Shown one piece after another: positions 1-8,341 of a stretch of DNA of 64,000 nucleotides. The DNA is taken from positions 1-64,000 of the forward strand of contig NZ_BBPQ01000030.1 of assembly GCF_000787855.1 (NCBI RefSeq), written 5' to 3'. The DNA is from Streptacidiphilus anmyonensis. GTDB taxonomy: Bacteria; Actinomycetota; Actinomycetes; Streptomycetales; Streptomycetaceae. Numbering within the stretch: the first letter of the stretch is position 1; each line of letters begins with the position of its first letter. The notes under the pieces were generated by a model. That model searched no databases, was not told where the DNA came from, and worked only from the letters and a program-made list of their open reading frames with translations. The translations under genes and the position numbers were made by a program.

Positions 1-1
1 A

Positions 2-919
2 CTCACGCCGGACTTCGGGCACCCGGGGACGGCCGACCAGGACCTGGAGCTGCGGGTCCGGACGGCGATGACGACCCAGGTGGGCGAGTCGATGGTCGAG
101 CGCGGCGACCTGGCCGCAGCGGCGCGGGCGCTGGCCCCGGACGCCGGCCACGACCGGGTCGGCTGGGCGTGGCAGGGCCCGATGCTCCTGGTCCGCAGCC
201 GCTTGCACGCCGAGCGCGGCCGTCCGGCCGCCGCGCTCGCGGTCCTGCTGGAGTACGGCGCGCAGGAGCGGTGGGCCGGGGTCACCAATCTCGCCCTGGC
301 ACCGTGGCGCTCGCACGCGGCCCTCGCGCACCATGCGCTGGGTCAGCGCAAGGACGCCCTGCGACTGGCCGCTGAGGAGTTGGAGCTGGCGCACCGCTGG
401 GGCACCGCGCGGTCGATCGGGGTGGCGTCGCGCTGCCTGGGCGTCGTGACCGGCGGGGCCGAAGGAACCGCCCTCCTGCGCGAAGCCGTCACCGCGCTGA
501 AGCACTCCCCGGCCCGACTCGAACTGGCCCGCGCCCGGTACGAACTGGGGATCGCCCTGGCACGCACCGGCGAGGCCGATCCCGCCCGGCACAGCCTCGC
601 CCGGGCACTGGACCTCGCCCACGCGTGCAACAGCGCCCTGCTGGCCGGCCGGGCGCGCCGCGCGTTGACCGAACTGGGCGTACACCCCCGCCCGGCACCA
701 CCGCCCACCCCCGCCCTGTCGATGACCGAGCACCGCATGCTGGACCTGATCGCTGCGGGCCACAACGACCGGCAGATCGCCCAGGCCCTGCTGCTCACCC
801 CGCAGGACGTGACCGTACTGACCGGCCGGATGGCCCGCACCCTGGGCGCAACCGACCGAGCCGACCTGGCCGACCTGGCCGACCGCGCCCAAGGCATCAC
901 ACCTGGGAGCCAGCCGTGA
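2..919 (+). CDS. LuxR-family (LAL-type) transcriptional regulator, C-terminal part
   Basis: The reading frame is open to the left window edge, so the N-terminus (normally an AAA/NTPase region in large LAL regulators) is outside. What is visible is about 305 residues: an alanine/leucine-rich helical repeat region of TPR type, then a C-terminal LuxR helix-turn-helix of which 'MTEHRMLDLIAAGHNDRQIA' is the first part. The helix-turn-helix is diverged: the usual 'V..H...I..KLG' recognition helix reads 'DVTVLTGRMARTLGATDRA'. The role would be DNA binding and transcriptional control. No target is evident in the window. The gene is followed by a stretch with no gene, then a convergent terminator for the lectin on the other strand. 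The family call is good; whether it is a true LAL regulator cannot be seen without the N-terminus. Confidence 0.75.
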   Translation, partial: LTPDFGHPGTADQDLELRVRTAMTTQVGESMVERGDLAAAARALAPDAGHDRVGWAWQGPMLLVRSRLHAERGRPAAALAVLLEYGAQERWAGVTNLALAPWRSHAALAHHALGQRKDALRLAAEELELAHRWGTARSIGVASRCLGVVTGGAEGTALLREAVTALKHSPARLELARARYELGIALARTGEADPARHSLARALDLAHACNSALLAGRARRALTELGVHPRPAPPPTPALSMTEHRMLDLIAAGHNDRQIAQALLLTPQDVTVLTGRMARTLGATDRADLADLADRAQGITPGSQP

Positions 920-1114
920 CCGCGGGACGACGGCCACGGCGCACCGGCACGCCCACGCTCCTGGCCCACCCGCACCAGGCGCGCACACACCAGGCGCACA
1001 CGCACGCCTGCCGCTCGGCAGGCCCGAGGACGCCGCCCTCACCGGCGAGTGACGCCTGCGCGACGGCCGCCCGTGGCAGGCCGGGGAGGCAGTCCGAGCG
1101 CCGAATCGGCCGGG

Positions 1115-1148
1115 CGGTGCCCGCCTCGAGAGCTCGAGCCGGGCACCG
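1115..1148. terminator. Hairpin terminator between LuxR gene and lectin remnant
   Basis: A 16-position stem with one mismatch (arms 1115-1130 and 1133-1148, two-base loop) lies just past the minus-strand lectin stop at 1168 and 196 bp past the plus-strand regulator stop. It can serve both convergent genes. The rest of 920-1167 shows nothing recognisable. Confidence 0.6.
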
Positions 1149-1167
1149 TGGACGGCGTCGGTCAGGT

Positions 1168-1507
1168 CTACCCCTCGACCGTCCAGTGCTGCAGCTCCGA
1201 GTTGATGTTCGGCTGCTGCGTGAGCGGAGAGAGGTTGTTCTTCGAAGCGGTGGTGAGCAGCAGCCCGCTGCGCACGTTGGTGATGACGGAGCCGCCGCTG
1301 GGCAACGGCGTGATGTTCCACTGCTCATTGGTGCTGTTGTCGACGCACGTCCACTGGTCCACCACGGCGCCCGCGGCGTAGGAGCCGCCGTTGTCCTCGG
1401 CGCACAGGTTCGACGAGCTGTTGACGAGGAAGTACGAGCCGTTGCCGTTCGGCACGGGCGAGAGCGTCCAGCTCTGGTTGCTGCCGCCGTTGGGTTCGTA
1501 GGTGATG
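1168..1507 (-). pseudogene. Secreted ricin-type lectin, C-terminal half (split by IS21 insertion)
   Basis: This is the distal piece of a beta-trefoil (ricin B-type, CBM13-like) lectin. It carries three QxW-like repeats (NQSWTL, NEQWNI, LQHWTV) of the second lectin domain. The first half is at 3696-4333 on the same strand. Removing the element at 1508-3695 and one copy of the 6-bp duplication restores a single frame of about 323 residues, with the junction reading GVQLIT-YEPNGG. As it stands this half has no start codon of its own. The intact protein would have bound extracellular polysaccharide. The insertion is the only lesion I see, so the inactivation looks recent. Confidence 0.85.
1502..1507. 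repeat. Left target-site duplication of the IS21 element
   Basis: The hexamer gtgatg directly before the left IS end is repeated at 3696-3701 directly after the right end. Joining the flanks through one copy restores the lectin frame exactly, which confirms it as the target duplication. Confidence 0.9.
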
Positions 1508-1584
1508 TGTCGTTGCTTCGGCAAAACTAACCCCCAGGTGATCCCGCAGAATTGACCCCCCTGATCATCTGGAGGGTGCTGAAA

Positions 1585-2835
1585 GTGGAGGACTGGGCCG
1601 AGATACGCCGCCTGCACCGTGCGGAGGGCGTGCCCATCAAGGAGATCGCGCGGCGGCTGGGGGTGGCCCGGAACACGGTGCGGGCCGCGTTGAACTCGGA
1701 CCGGCCGCCGGTGTTCCAGCGGGCCCCGCGGGGCCAGGTCGCGGATGCCTTCGAGCCGCAGATGCGGGCCCTGCTCCAGGAATGGCCGACGATGCCGGCC
1801 CCAGTGGTCGCGGAACGGATCGGCTGGCCGTACTCGTCGGCGCCGCTGCGCAAGCGGCTGGCGCTGATCCGGCCGGAGTACGTCGGGATCGACCCGGTCG
1901 ACCGGGTGACCTACGAACCCGGGCAGGTCGCGCAGTGCGACTTGTGGTTCCCGGAGACGAAGGTGCAGGTCGGCGGCGGTCAGGAGCGGGTGCTTCCGGT
2001 GCTGGTGATGACGCTCGGGTTCTCGCGGTTCATGGCCGCGGTGATGATCCCGTCCCGGCAGGCCGGCGACATCCTGTCGGGCATGTGGCAGCTGATCGAG
2101 GGCATCGGCCGGGTCCCGAAGACGCTGGTCTGGGACCGGGAGGCGGCGATCGGCGGCAGCGGGAGGCTCACCGCTCCGGCGGCGGCGTTCGCCGGCACGC
2201 TGGCCACCAGGATCCAGCTCGCGCCGCCCCGCGACCCCGAGTTCAAGGGCATGGTCGAGCGGAGCAACGGCTACCTGGAGACCTCGTTCCTGCCCGGCCG
2301 CCTATTCGCCTCCCCGCAGGACTTCAACCAGCAGCTGCACCAGTGGCTGGTCAGGGCCAACTCCCGCACGGTCCGCTCGATCCAGGGCCGCCCGGTCGAC
2401 CTGCTGGAGGCCGACTACCAGGCGATGGTCCCGCTGCCGCCGGTCGAACCGCCGATCGGGCTGAGTCAGCGGGTGAGGCTCGGTCGGGATTACTACGTCC
2501 GCGTCGACACCGTCGACTACTCGGTCGACCCGCAGGTCATCGGCCGGTTCGTCGACGTCACCGCCTCCCTGGGCACGGTGACGGTGTTCTGCGAGGGCCA
2601 GGTGGTCGCCCAGCACGAGCGGTCCTGGGCCAAGCAGCAGGTGGTCACCGACTCGGCCCACGCGGCCACCGCGCAGCGGATGCGCCAGGCCCTGGCGGAT
2701 GACCGCGAGCGGCGCCAGGCGGCCAGCCGGCACCACAGCGACGGGCATGCCGTCGCACTACGGGCCCTGCCCGACTACGACGCGCTGTTCGGCGTCGACT
2801 TCGACCCCGCAAGCACGAAAGCGAGCAACGAATGA
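1585..2835 (+). CDS. istA: IS21-family transposase IstA
   Basis: The DDE transposase of the element cuts and joins the IS ends. The N-terminal helix-turn-helix (IKEIARRLGVARNTVRAAL, about residues 13-31) is followed by an rve-type integrase core. The three acidic positions are visible in 'QCDLWFP', 'VWDREAAIGG' and 'GMVERSNGYLE'. I chose the GTG at 1585 because a GGAGG sits at 1571-1575 with 9 nt spacing and the product then begins MEDWAEIRRLH, the usual start in actinobacterial relatives. A TTG at 1552 and a GTG at 1576 are in-frame alternatives. At about 416 residues it is of normal length. Its stop overlaps the istB start (ATGA), as is standard for the family. Confidence 0.92.
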   Translation: MEDWAEIRRLHRAEGVPIKEIARRLGVARNTVRAALNSDRPPVFQRAPRGQVADAFEPQMRALLQEWPTMPAPVVAERIGWPYSSAPLRKRLALIRPEYVGIDPVDRVTYEPGQVAQCDLWFPETKVQVGGGQERVLPVLVMTLGFSRFMAAVMIPSRQAGDILSGMWQLIEGIGRVPKTLVWDREAAIGGSGRLTAPAAAFAGTLATRIQLAPPRDPEFKGMVERSNGYLETSFLPGRLFASPQDFNQQLHQWLVRANSRTVRSIQGRPVDLLEADYQAMVPLPPVEPPIGLSQRVRLGRDYYVRVDTVDYSVDPQVIGRFVDVTASLGTVTVFCEGQVVAQHERSWAKQQVVTDSAHAATAQRMRQALADDRERRQAASRHHSDGHAVALRALPDYDALFGVDFDPASTKASNE

Positions 2836-3635
2836 CCACCGCCACTGCGGCGACCACGGCGCCGAAGGACGGCTTGCCGTCCATGCTGGCCTACCTGACC
2901 AGGGTCCTGAAGACCCCGACGATCGGCGCGTTCTGGGAGGAGCTGGCCGCCCAAGCCCGCGACGAGAACTGGTCCCACGAGGAGTACTTGGCCGCGCTGT
3001 TGCAGCGTCAGGTCGCGGACCGGGAGTCCAAGGGCACCATGATGCGGATCCGCACCGCCCACTTCCCGCAGGTCAAGACGCTGGAGGACTTCAACCTCGA
3101 CCACCTGCCCTCGCTGCGGCGCGACATCCTGGCGCACCTGGCCACGGGCACCTTCGTCGCGAAGGCGGAGAACGTGATCCTGCTCGGCCCGCCCGGGATC
3201 GGGAAGACGCACCTGGCCATCGGGCTCGGCGTCAAGGCTGCCCACGCCGGCTACTCGGTCCTGTTCGACACCGCCAGCAACTGGATCACCCGCCTCGCCG
3301 AGGCTCACCAGGCCGGCCGCCTGGAAGCCGAGCTGAAGAAGATCCGCCGCTACAAGTTGATCATTATCGACGAGGTGGGCTACATCCCGTTCGACCAGGA
3401 TGCCGCCAACCTGTTCTTCCAGCTCATCGCGTCGCGCTACGAGCAGGGCTCCGTGATGGTGACCTCGAACCTGCCCTTCGGGCGCTGGGGAGAGACCTTC
3501 TCCGACGACGTGGTCGCCGCCGCGATGATCGACCGCCTGGTCCACCACGCCGAGGTCCTCACCCTCACCGGCGACTCCTACCGCACCCGCCAGCGACGCG
3601 AACTCCTCGCCAAGGACCGCGGCCACCGCGACTGA
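2832..3635 (+). CDS. istB: IS21-family helper ATPase IstB
   Basis: This is the AAA+ ATPase that assists IstA in target selection and strand transfer. The Walker A motif GPPGIGKTH is near residue 120 and Walker B LIIIDEVGY near residue 178. The N-terminal segment (LTRVLKTPTIGAFWEELA) is the usual IstB leader region. At 267 residues it is full length. Translation is coupled to istA by the 4-bp overlap. The C-terminus lies about 60 bp from the right inverted repeat. Confidence 0.93.
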   Translation: MTTATAATTAPKDGLPSMLAYLTRVLKTPTIGAFWEELAAQARDENWSHEEYLAALLQRQVADRESKGTMMRIRTAHFPQVKTLEDFNLDHLPSLRRDILAHLATGTFVAKAENVILLGPPGIGKTHLAIGLGVKAAHAGYSVLFDTASNWITRLAEAHQAGRLEAELKKIRRYKLIIIDEVGYIPFDQDAANLFFQLIASRYEQGSVMVTSNLPFGRWGETFSDDVVAAAMIDRLVHHAEVLTLTGDSYRTRQRRELLAKDRGHRD

Positions 3636-3695
3636 ACCACCAGGGGGTCAAATCTGCGGGAGCACTGCGTGTTCAATTCTGCGGAAGCATTGACA

Positions 3696-3701
3696 GTGAT
3701 G
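3696..3701. repeat. Right target-site duplication of the IS21 element
   Basis: Second copy of gtgatg, directly abutting the right IS end at 3695 (see 1502-1507). Confidence 0.9.
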
Positions 3702-4333
3702 AGCTGAACGCCCGTGCCGGTGCTGGCGTCGGGGTCGTCGAGAGCCATGCCCGCGGTGGTCAGCACGTGGTTGCCACTGTAGGCGGGCCCCACCCCGCTG
3801 ACCGTCCACTCCTGCAGAGAGGAGCCTGTGTACTGCTGCTGCGTGGTCGCGCTGAGGCTGTCGCTCGAGGACGCGGTGAGCGCCAGCCAGCTGGAGACCG
3901 GGGAGATGGTGAACGAACCGTCCACCTGCTGAACGACGTTCCATTCCTCGTTCGTACTGCCGGGGACGCACGTCCACTGGTCCACCACGGCCCCGGCGGC
4001 GAGGCTGCCGGCGCGGATCTCGGCACACAGGTGCGACGTGGCGTTCTGCAGGTTGTAGTAGCCGTTGGCCAGCGGCACGAACTCCCAGCTCTGCGCGCTG
4101 CCGTTGTCGACGGGCTCGATGTCGAGCGGGGCGGCGTCGCCGTTCTTGCCGCCGTTGGACAGGGCCATACCGTCGATGCTCACGGTGTGGTAGCCGGTCA
4201 GGTTGAGGGCGGCCGTGGCGTGCGTCACGTGCGCACCGTGGGTGGTGGCCGACGCGGCGGGCATCGCGCCGAGGGCCGCCGCGGCGACGCCCACCCCCAC
4301 GACGACGTGCCACTGAGACCAAGATCGCTTCAC
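3696..4333 (-). pseudogene. Secreted ricin-type lectin, N-terminal half (split by IS21 insertion)
   Basis: The gene starts with GTG at 4333 behind a GGGAGCG ribosome-binding site and gives VKRSWSQW, then a hydrophobic signal peptide with an A-x-A type cleavage site (MPAASA, about residue 28). The first beta-trefoil domain follows, with QxW-like repeats AQSWEF, NEEWNV and LQEWTV, and then the beginning of the second domain. The frame continues into the IS and stops at 3578 inside it. Together with 1168-1507 it makes one two-domain secreted carbohydrate-binding protein. The truncated product might still be secreted with one lectin domain, but it would carry an IS-encoded tail. Confidence 0.85.
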
Positions 4334-5029
4334 TTCAAGACGCTCCCTTGTCTGACGCGGGGCGAAAACCAGGACCCTGTAGTGCCGGCGAACCGGACCC
4401 CCCAGCCCTGCCCGCCCCGCTTGCTGGCTTGCTGCGTTCTCGACGATAGAAGCCACGTACGGCCGTGCCCGTGTTGCCCGACAGCCCAGGTCAGGCCCGC
4501 CGGCCGGCAGAAAGCGGCAGGAACCGGCGGCTCGCTGACCACCACACAGCGCTGCCTGCACCCGAAGCTGCACCCGAACCTGCGCTCGTCGGGACCCCGC
4601 CCGCGGCAACGACACAGGCCCGCCGACCTCCGTCAGTTGGAGTGCGAAGGCCGGTCGCCGTGGCACGAGCCCCCTGGGCCTGGGTATCCCGTGTCCATCT
4701 GCCGGCTCGGCGGTTCGGTTGACGGTCCGTCCGGCCGGCACCCTCCCCCTCGTCCCAGACCGGTCGAAGCTGCCCAGCCTGCGGTCCTCCGTCCCGCTGT
4801 TCTTTCAGGTCGCGTGGGAAACCAGCAGGTCAAGGCATATGTCGTCCCGAGATTCCCTAGCTTGCCCGGCACTCCTGGCAGCTTCGCTGCGACCTGCCGC
4901 AAGATCTTCCTCGGAGGTGCGGACAGCCCTGCGGCCCGCTGGCAGGCCCTCTCCCAGGACCTTGGATCGGCCTGTTCAACAACCTCCGAACGTGTTGCCT
5001 GTTGTCCAGCCCCAGGAGGGGGAATTCTC
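4334..5029. other. Intergenic region with repeat scraps, no gene seen
   Basis: Nearly 700 bp with no convincing reading frame. It holds the lectin promoter side on the minus strand and the leader of the next gene on the plus strand. Within it, 4568-4589 is an exact 22-bp match to 62854-62875, and about 4597-4632 closely resembles 48985-49020 beside a tRNA fragment. These look like pieces of dispersed, tRNA-associated or mobile DNA. Confidence 0.5.
4568..4589 (+). repeat. 22-bp dispersed repeat, copy 1
   Basis: Identical to 62854-62875, 58 kb away. The sequence reads through CACCCGAACCTGCGCTCG. It is immediately preceded by a partial tandem of itself (CTGCACCCGAAG at about 4557-4568). The function is unknown; it is probably a scrap of a mobile or duplicated gene. 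Confidence 0.6.
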
Positions 5030-5431
5030 TTGAAGAACACGATGCGTCGGCTTCGGGCCAGTGCCGGAGTACTGGTCGCGACGGCGGCCCTGGTGGCCGC
5101 CGGGGCTCCCATGGCCCAGGCGTCTGGAAACGAGAGCCCGGGATACTGGAACCCGATCTGCCTGGCTCACGGCAGCCACGACTGGACCGTGAACGGTATG
5201 ACCATTCCGGTGCCGACTGAGCAGTTGCAGGAGGGCAACCCCTACGGGACCGCCGACTGCGTCGAGTTCCTCCAGGCGTTGCTGGGCATCCCGGAGGACG
5301 GCAGCTTCGGCCCGCAGACCAACGCGGCGGTCCGCAACTTCCAGCAGGCCAACCTGGTCCGGGGCTACTGCGGCCCGGTGGACGGCGTCGTGGGCCCTCG
5401 CACCTGGTATTGCCTGATGGCCCAGAACTGA
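5030..5431 (+). CDS. Small secreted peptidoglycan-binding domain protein
   Basis: A 133-residue protein with an N-terminal signal peptide (hydrophobic stretch about residues 12-30, cleavage near AQA-S) and one PG_binding_1 domain, with hallmarks 'LQALLGIPEDGSFGPQT', 'VRNFQQANLV' and 'DGVVGPRTW'. It has four cysteines in the mature part, likely forming disulfides. There is no catalytic domain, so it probably binds the cell wall or acts as a secreted accessory or signalling protein. The TTG at 5030 is preferred because AGGAGGGGG at 5013-5021 is correctly spaced. An ATG at 5042 is the alternative. It stands alone and is closed by a strong terminator at 5551-5585. Confidence 0.8.
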   Translation: MKNTMRRLRASAGVLVATAALVAAGAPMAQASGNESPGYWNPICLAHGSHDWTVNGMTIPVPTEQLQEGNPYGTADCVEFLQALLGIPEDGSFGPQTNAAVRNFQQANLVRGYCGPVDGVVGPRTWYCLMAQN

Positions 5432-5550
5432 CCGACCTCCCCGTGAGTGGCCCCTGCGCCCCGGTTGTCTCGGTCGGCCACACGCTGTGGCCGCGCAGGA
5501 ATGCCGGATGGGTGCTATTCAGCCTGTGACGGACCAGGGTCAGTGACAGA

Positions 5551-5585
5551 CGGGCCCCGAGGTCACGACCTGACCTCGGGGCCCG
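5551..5585 (+). terminator. Rho-independent-type terminator hairpin
   Basis: A perfect 15-bp GC-rich stem (5551-5565 with 5571-5585) and a 5-base loop CGACC, 120 bp after the peptidoglycan-binding gene. There is no U tract, as is common in Streptomyces. Apart from this hairpin nothing is seen in 5432-5816. Confidence 0.8.
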
Positions 5586-5819
5586 CGTTCGCAGACACCG
5601 CCGACCGATGCCCGCGGAAGCCTCCGCACTGGCGTGGGACGCCGGGCAAGGTGTGTCTGCGGGTCCCGGCGAAGGCTCGTGCGGTCCCGCAGTATCCGGA
5701 CGTGGCCTGACGGTTGCTTGATGGACACTCAGTCTTTCTCGTGTGCCCGTCTGGGCGGTGAAGCATACGCGCGCACAGCAATGTGCGACTTCATTGGCTC
5801 GACTTGTAGGGAGAGCATG

Positions 5820-7616
5820 ATGCCCAGGTACACCCGTCCGGCCTTGGTCGGACTGGCCACGGCGACCGCAGCCGCGCTGTGCGGGCTTCCGGTCGTGAAC
5901 GCCAGCGCCGAGGGAGACGCGTCCACCAGCAAGCACGTCCTGCTCATCTCGGTCGACGGCATGCACCAGAGTGATCTCGACTGGTACATCGCCAACCACC
6001 CGGGCTCAACGCTCGCCAGACTGACGCACACCGGCAGCGAGTACACCAATGCGGAGACGTCCAACCCGTCGGACTCCGACCCGGGCGGCACCGCGCTGAT
6101 GACCGGCGGTAACCCCAGGTCCACCGGCGTCTACTACGATGTCGAGTACAGCCACAAGACGGACGAGCCCGGGGCCACCTGCACGCCTGGCCGGCCGGCT
6201 ACCGGTGGTGACGTCATCTACGACTCGCCGGACGACGCACTGGCGAACGTCAAGGACTTCATCAACCCCGCGAACGGCACCTTCCCGTCGTTCGACGAGA
6301 ACGGCTCGGTCTACCCCCAGGGCGTCGACACCAACCCTGCCGCGATCATGAACCTGAAGTTCGACCCGAAGACGTCGCTCAACCCGAAGACGTTCCCGGT
6401 CGACCCCAAGACCTGCAAGCCGATCACCCCGTGGGACTACCTCGGCGACAACACGATCTTCCAGGTCATCCACAACGCCGGCCTGCGCACCGCGTGGTCC
6501 GACAAGCACGAGGTCTACGCGTCCTTCAACGGTCCCGGCTCCAACGGTCAGAGCATCGACGACCTCTTCTCGCCGGAGATCGACTCACAGGCTGTCATGC
6601 CGAACGGCGTCCCGTACCCGCAGGACGACGACTGGGCGCACATCGACGCCGCCACCAAGCAGTACGACGGTTACAAGGTCCAGGCCGTCCTCAACGAGAT
6701 CGGCGGCCGCGACCACTCGGGCAAGACCAAGGTCGGCACCCCGGCGATCTTCGGCATGAACTTCCAGACCGTCTCGGTCGCGCAGAAGATCCGCTCGACC
6801 CCGACGACGCTCATCGGACCGGACGCCCACGGCAACTACACCACCAGCGCTCCGGAAGCGGGCGGCTACCAGTGGGTGCACGGCAAGCTGGTCCCCGGGC
6901 CGGTGCTGTCCAGCGCGCTGGACTATGTCAACGCCCAGCTCGGCCGCATGGTCCGCGCCATCCACAAGGACGGCCTCGCGGGCTCGACGACGATCATCGT
7001 GACGGCCAAGCACGGTCAGTCCCCGCAGGACCCCAACAAGCTCGTCACCGTCCAGGACGGTCCGATCATCAGCGCGATCAACGCCGCCTGGGCGAAGACG
7101 CATCCGGGCAACCAGAGCCTCATCGTGGCCGGAACCGACGACGACCTGTGGCAGTCCTACCTGTCGGACAACTCGCAGGCCGCCTGCGACTTCGTCAAGC
7201 GCTACCTGTGGGACCACACCGCGCAGGGCTATGACGTCAACAAGAAGCCGGTCACCGTCGCGCACTCGGGCCTGGCGCAGATCTGGGCCGGCGCAGCCGC
7301 CGCGCACTTCTTCGGCGTCCCGGTGAACAACGGCCACTACCCGGACGTCTTCGGCGAGGTCCAGCAGGGCATCGTCTACTCGAAGCCGACCAAGCTGGCC
7401 GAGCACGGTGGCATGAACACCGGCGACCGGCACGTCCTGATGCTTGTCGACGGCCCGGGCATCCCGGCTCAGGTCGAGTCCGCCTCGGTCGAGACCACCC
7501 AGGTCGCCCCCACGATCCTGTCCGTTCTGGGGCTCAACCCGCGCGAGCTGACAGCCGTCAAGGTCGAGCACACGAAGGTCCTTCCCGGCCTCGCCGCACG
7601 CCGCTGGGACCAGTGA
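5820..7616 (+). CDS. Secreted alkaline-phosphatase-superfamily phosphodiesterase/nucleotide pyrophosphatase-like protein
   Basis: About 598 residues. A signal peptide (MPRYTRPALVGLATATAAAL, cleavage near NASA-E) precedes a catalytic domain of the alkaline phosphatase superfamily. Motifs seen are the first metal site 'LLISVDGMH', a region with a candidate nucleophile 'PGGTALMTGGNPRSTGVYY', 'IVTAKHGQSP' in the place of the usual TADHG metal site, and 'EHGGMNTGDRHV' near the C-terminus. Hydrolysis of phosphodiesters or phosphonates outside the cell is the family expectation; the substrate is unknown. The Lys in place of the usual Asp before HG is unusual but occurs in a subgroup. The ATG at 5820 is 6 nt from GGGAG; an ATG at 5817 is also possible. 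Monocistronic, with a terminator at 7663-7692. Confidence 0.8.
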   Translation: MPRYTRPALVGLATATAAALCGLPVVNASAEGDASTSKHVLLISVDGMHQSDLDWYIANHPGSTLARLTHTGSEYTNAETSNPSDSDPGGTALMTGGNPRSTGVYYDVEYSHKTDEPGATCTPGRPATGGDVIYDSPDDALANVKDFINPANGTFPSFDENGSVYPQGVDTNPAAIMNLKFDPKTSLNPKTFPVDPKTCKPITPWDYLGDNTIFQVIHNAGLRTAWSDKHEVYASFNGPGSNGQSIDDLFSPEIDSQAVMPNGVPYPQDDDWAHIDAATKQYDGYKVQAVLNEIGGRDHSGKTKVGTPAIFGMNFQTVSVAQKIRSTPTTLIGPDAHGNYTTSAPEAGGYQWVHGKLVPGPVLSSALDYVNAQLGRMVRAIHKDGLAGSTTIIVTAKHGQSPQDPNKLVTVQDGPIISAINAAWAKTHPGNQSLIVAGTDDDLWQSYLSDNSQAACDFVKRYLWDHTAQGYDVNKKPVTVAHSGLAQIWAGAAAAHFFGVPVNNGHYPDVFGEVQQGIVYSKPTKLAEHGGMNTGDRHVLMLVDGPGIPAQVESASVETTQVAPTILSVLGLNPRELTAVKVEHTKVLPGLAARRWDQ

Positions 7617-7662
7617 CCCGCTGCCTCTCCTCGCCAGCTGATTGACCGGCAGCACCCAAGCG

Positions 7663-7692
7663 GGAGGCCGGGGCCCATTCGCCCCGGCCTCC
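7663..7692 (+). terminator. Strong terminator hairpin
   Basis: A perfect 12-bp stem (7663-7674 with 7681-7692) with 6-base loop CCATTC, 47 bp after the phosphodiesterase stop. Confidence 0.85.
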
Positions 7693-7733
7693 TCGCGTCC
7701 GTCCCAGGCGGCTGATCGGAGCGAAGGCGCAGG

Positions 7734-8000
7734 TCACTGCGTGGCCGGAGGGACGTCCGGGACCGCCGAGTCGTCGAGGGCCCCAGGCATCCGCCTGCCC
7801 GGATTCAAGGGGGAGCCCCTCGACAACGGGAAGCGCACCAGGTCGAGCGCCTGGACATACGCCGGCACGACCGACTCGGCGGAGTCCTTCCTGAGTGCCG
7901 GCAATGCCCAACCCCGAGGCTGGGACGGGGGTCTCAGAACGCGCAGGAGTGCCGCATCGCCTCCCGGCGCCAGGACCGCTGGGACCGAATCGCGTTCATA
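7734..8000 (-). pseudogene. Possible decayed coding stretch, not recognised
   Basis: A minus-strand frame ending at 7734 reads plausible protein for about 85 residues (for example 'GGDAALLRVLRPPSQP' and 'VVPAYVQALDLVRFPLSRG'). It has no start codon or ribosome-binding site I can support, and its third-position GC is lower than in neighbouring genes. It may be the tail of a lost gene next to the IS1380 scrap. I cannot name the family. Confidence 0.25.
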
Positions 8001-8053
8001 GAATTCGCTGATCGGCACGCTCCAACACGCGCGATCAGCAAGACGTCTCCTAC

Positions 8054-8190
8054 GTGCAGTCCTCTCACGGTCCGGCGGCCGTCTCCGCCGTGTTCGACGA
8101 GCAGAGCCTGTTCGCGGATGCCGGGCTCGTCCCGCTGGTCCGCCTGGCCGAGCGTTGCGGCCTGCCAGGTCCGGTCGCGCGAAATGAACA
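8054..8190 (+). pseudogene. IS1380-family transposase, N-terminal fragment
   Basis: Starting at a GTG, the frame reads 'SHGPAAVSAVFDEQSLFADA', then 'GLVPLVRLAERCGLP'. This is the characteristic N-terminus of actinobacterial IS1380 transposases. Similarity ends at about residue 45 and the frame closes at 8263. The catalytic part is absent, so this is a dead end-fragment of an insertion sequence. Confidence 0.65.
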
Positions 8191-8220
8191 CTCGGGAATC
8201 GCGCCGGTGGATTCGAGTCG

Positions 8221-8252
8221 GCGACGGCCGCGCATAGCGACGGCCGCGCATA
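8221..8252. repeat. Perfect 16-bp tandem duplication
   Basis: The 16-mer GCGACGGCCGCGCATA occurs twice back to back (8221-8236 and 8237-8252), between the IS1380 fragment and the promoter region of the cluster 1 hydrolase. Confidence 0.85.
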
Positions 8253-8341
8253 AAGAGGTTTGATCACGTCCCGGGGCGTGATTTCGCAGGGCGGCCGTAT
8301 ATTTTGGTCATTGCACCCGGGGACCGAATGGAGCTCTCACC

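Larger units (their letters stand above)
1508..3695 (+). mobile_element. Complete IS21-family insertion sequence (2188 bp)
   Basis: The element starts TGTC and ends GACA, as IS21 elements usually do. Terminal inverted repeats are about 21 bp and imperfect: left 1508-1528 against right 3675-3695, matching at TGTC, TGCTTC, GCA and AA positions. A second inner repeat (CCCGCAGA.TTGACCCCC) occurs inside both ends, typical of the multiple transposase-binding repeats of this family. It carries istA and istB overlapping by 4 bp, both intact, and is flanked by a 6-bp duplication (1502-1507, 3696-3701). It appears functional and has disrupted a secreted lectin gene on the opposite strand. Confidence 0.93.

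Noticed and set aside
1168-1617. A complete 149-residue lectin gene starting at 1617
   Set aside because: The first 37 residues are encoded by the left end of the IS element; the lectin frame begins only at the insertion point 1507.
2699-5431. A 910-residue plus-strand frame across the IS end and intergenic DNA
   Set aside because: It crosses istB out of frame, a pseudogene in antisense and non-coding DNA. Only its last 133 residues (from 5030) are a real protein.
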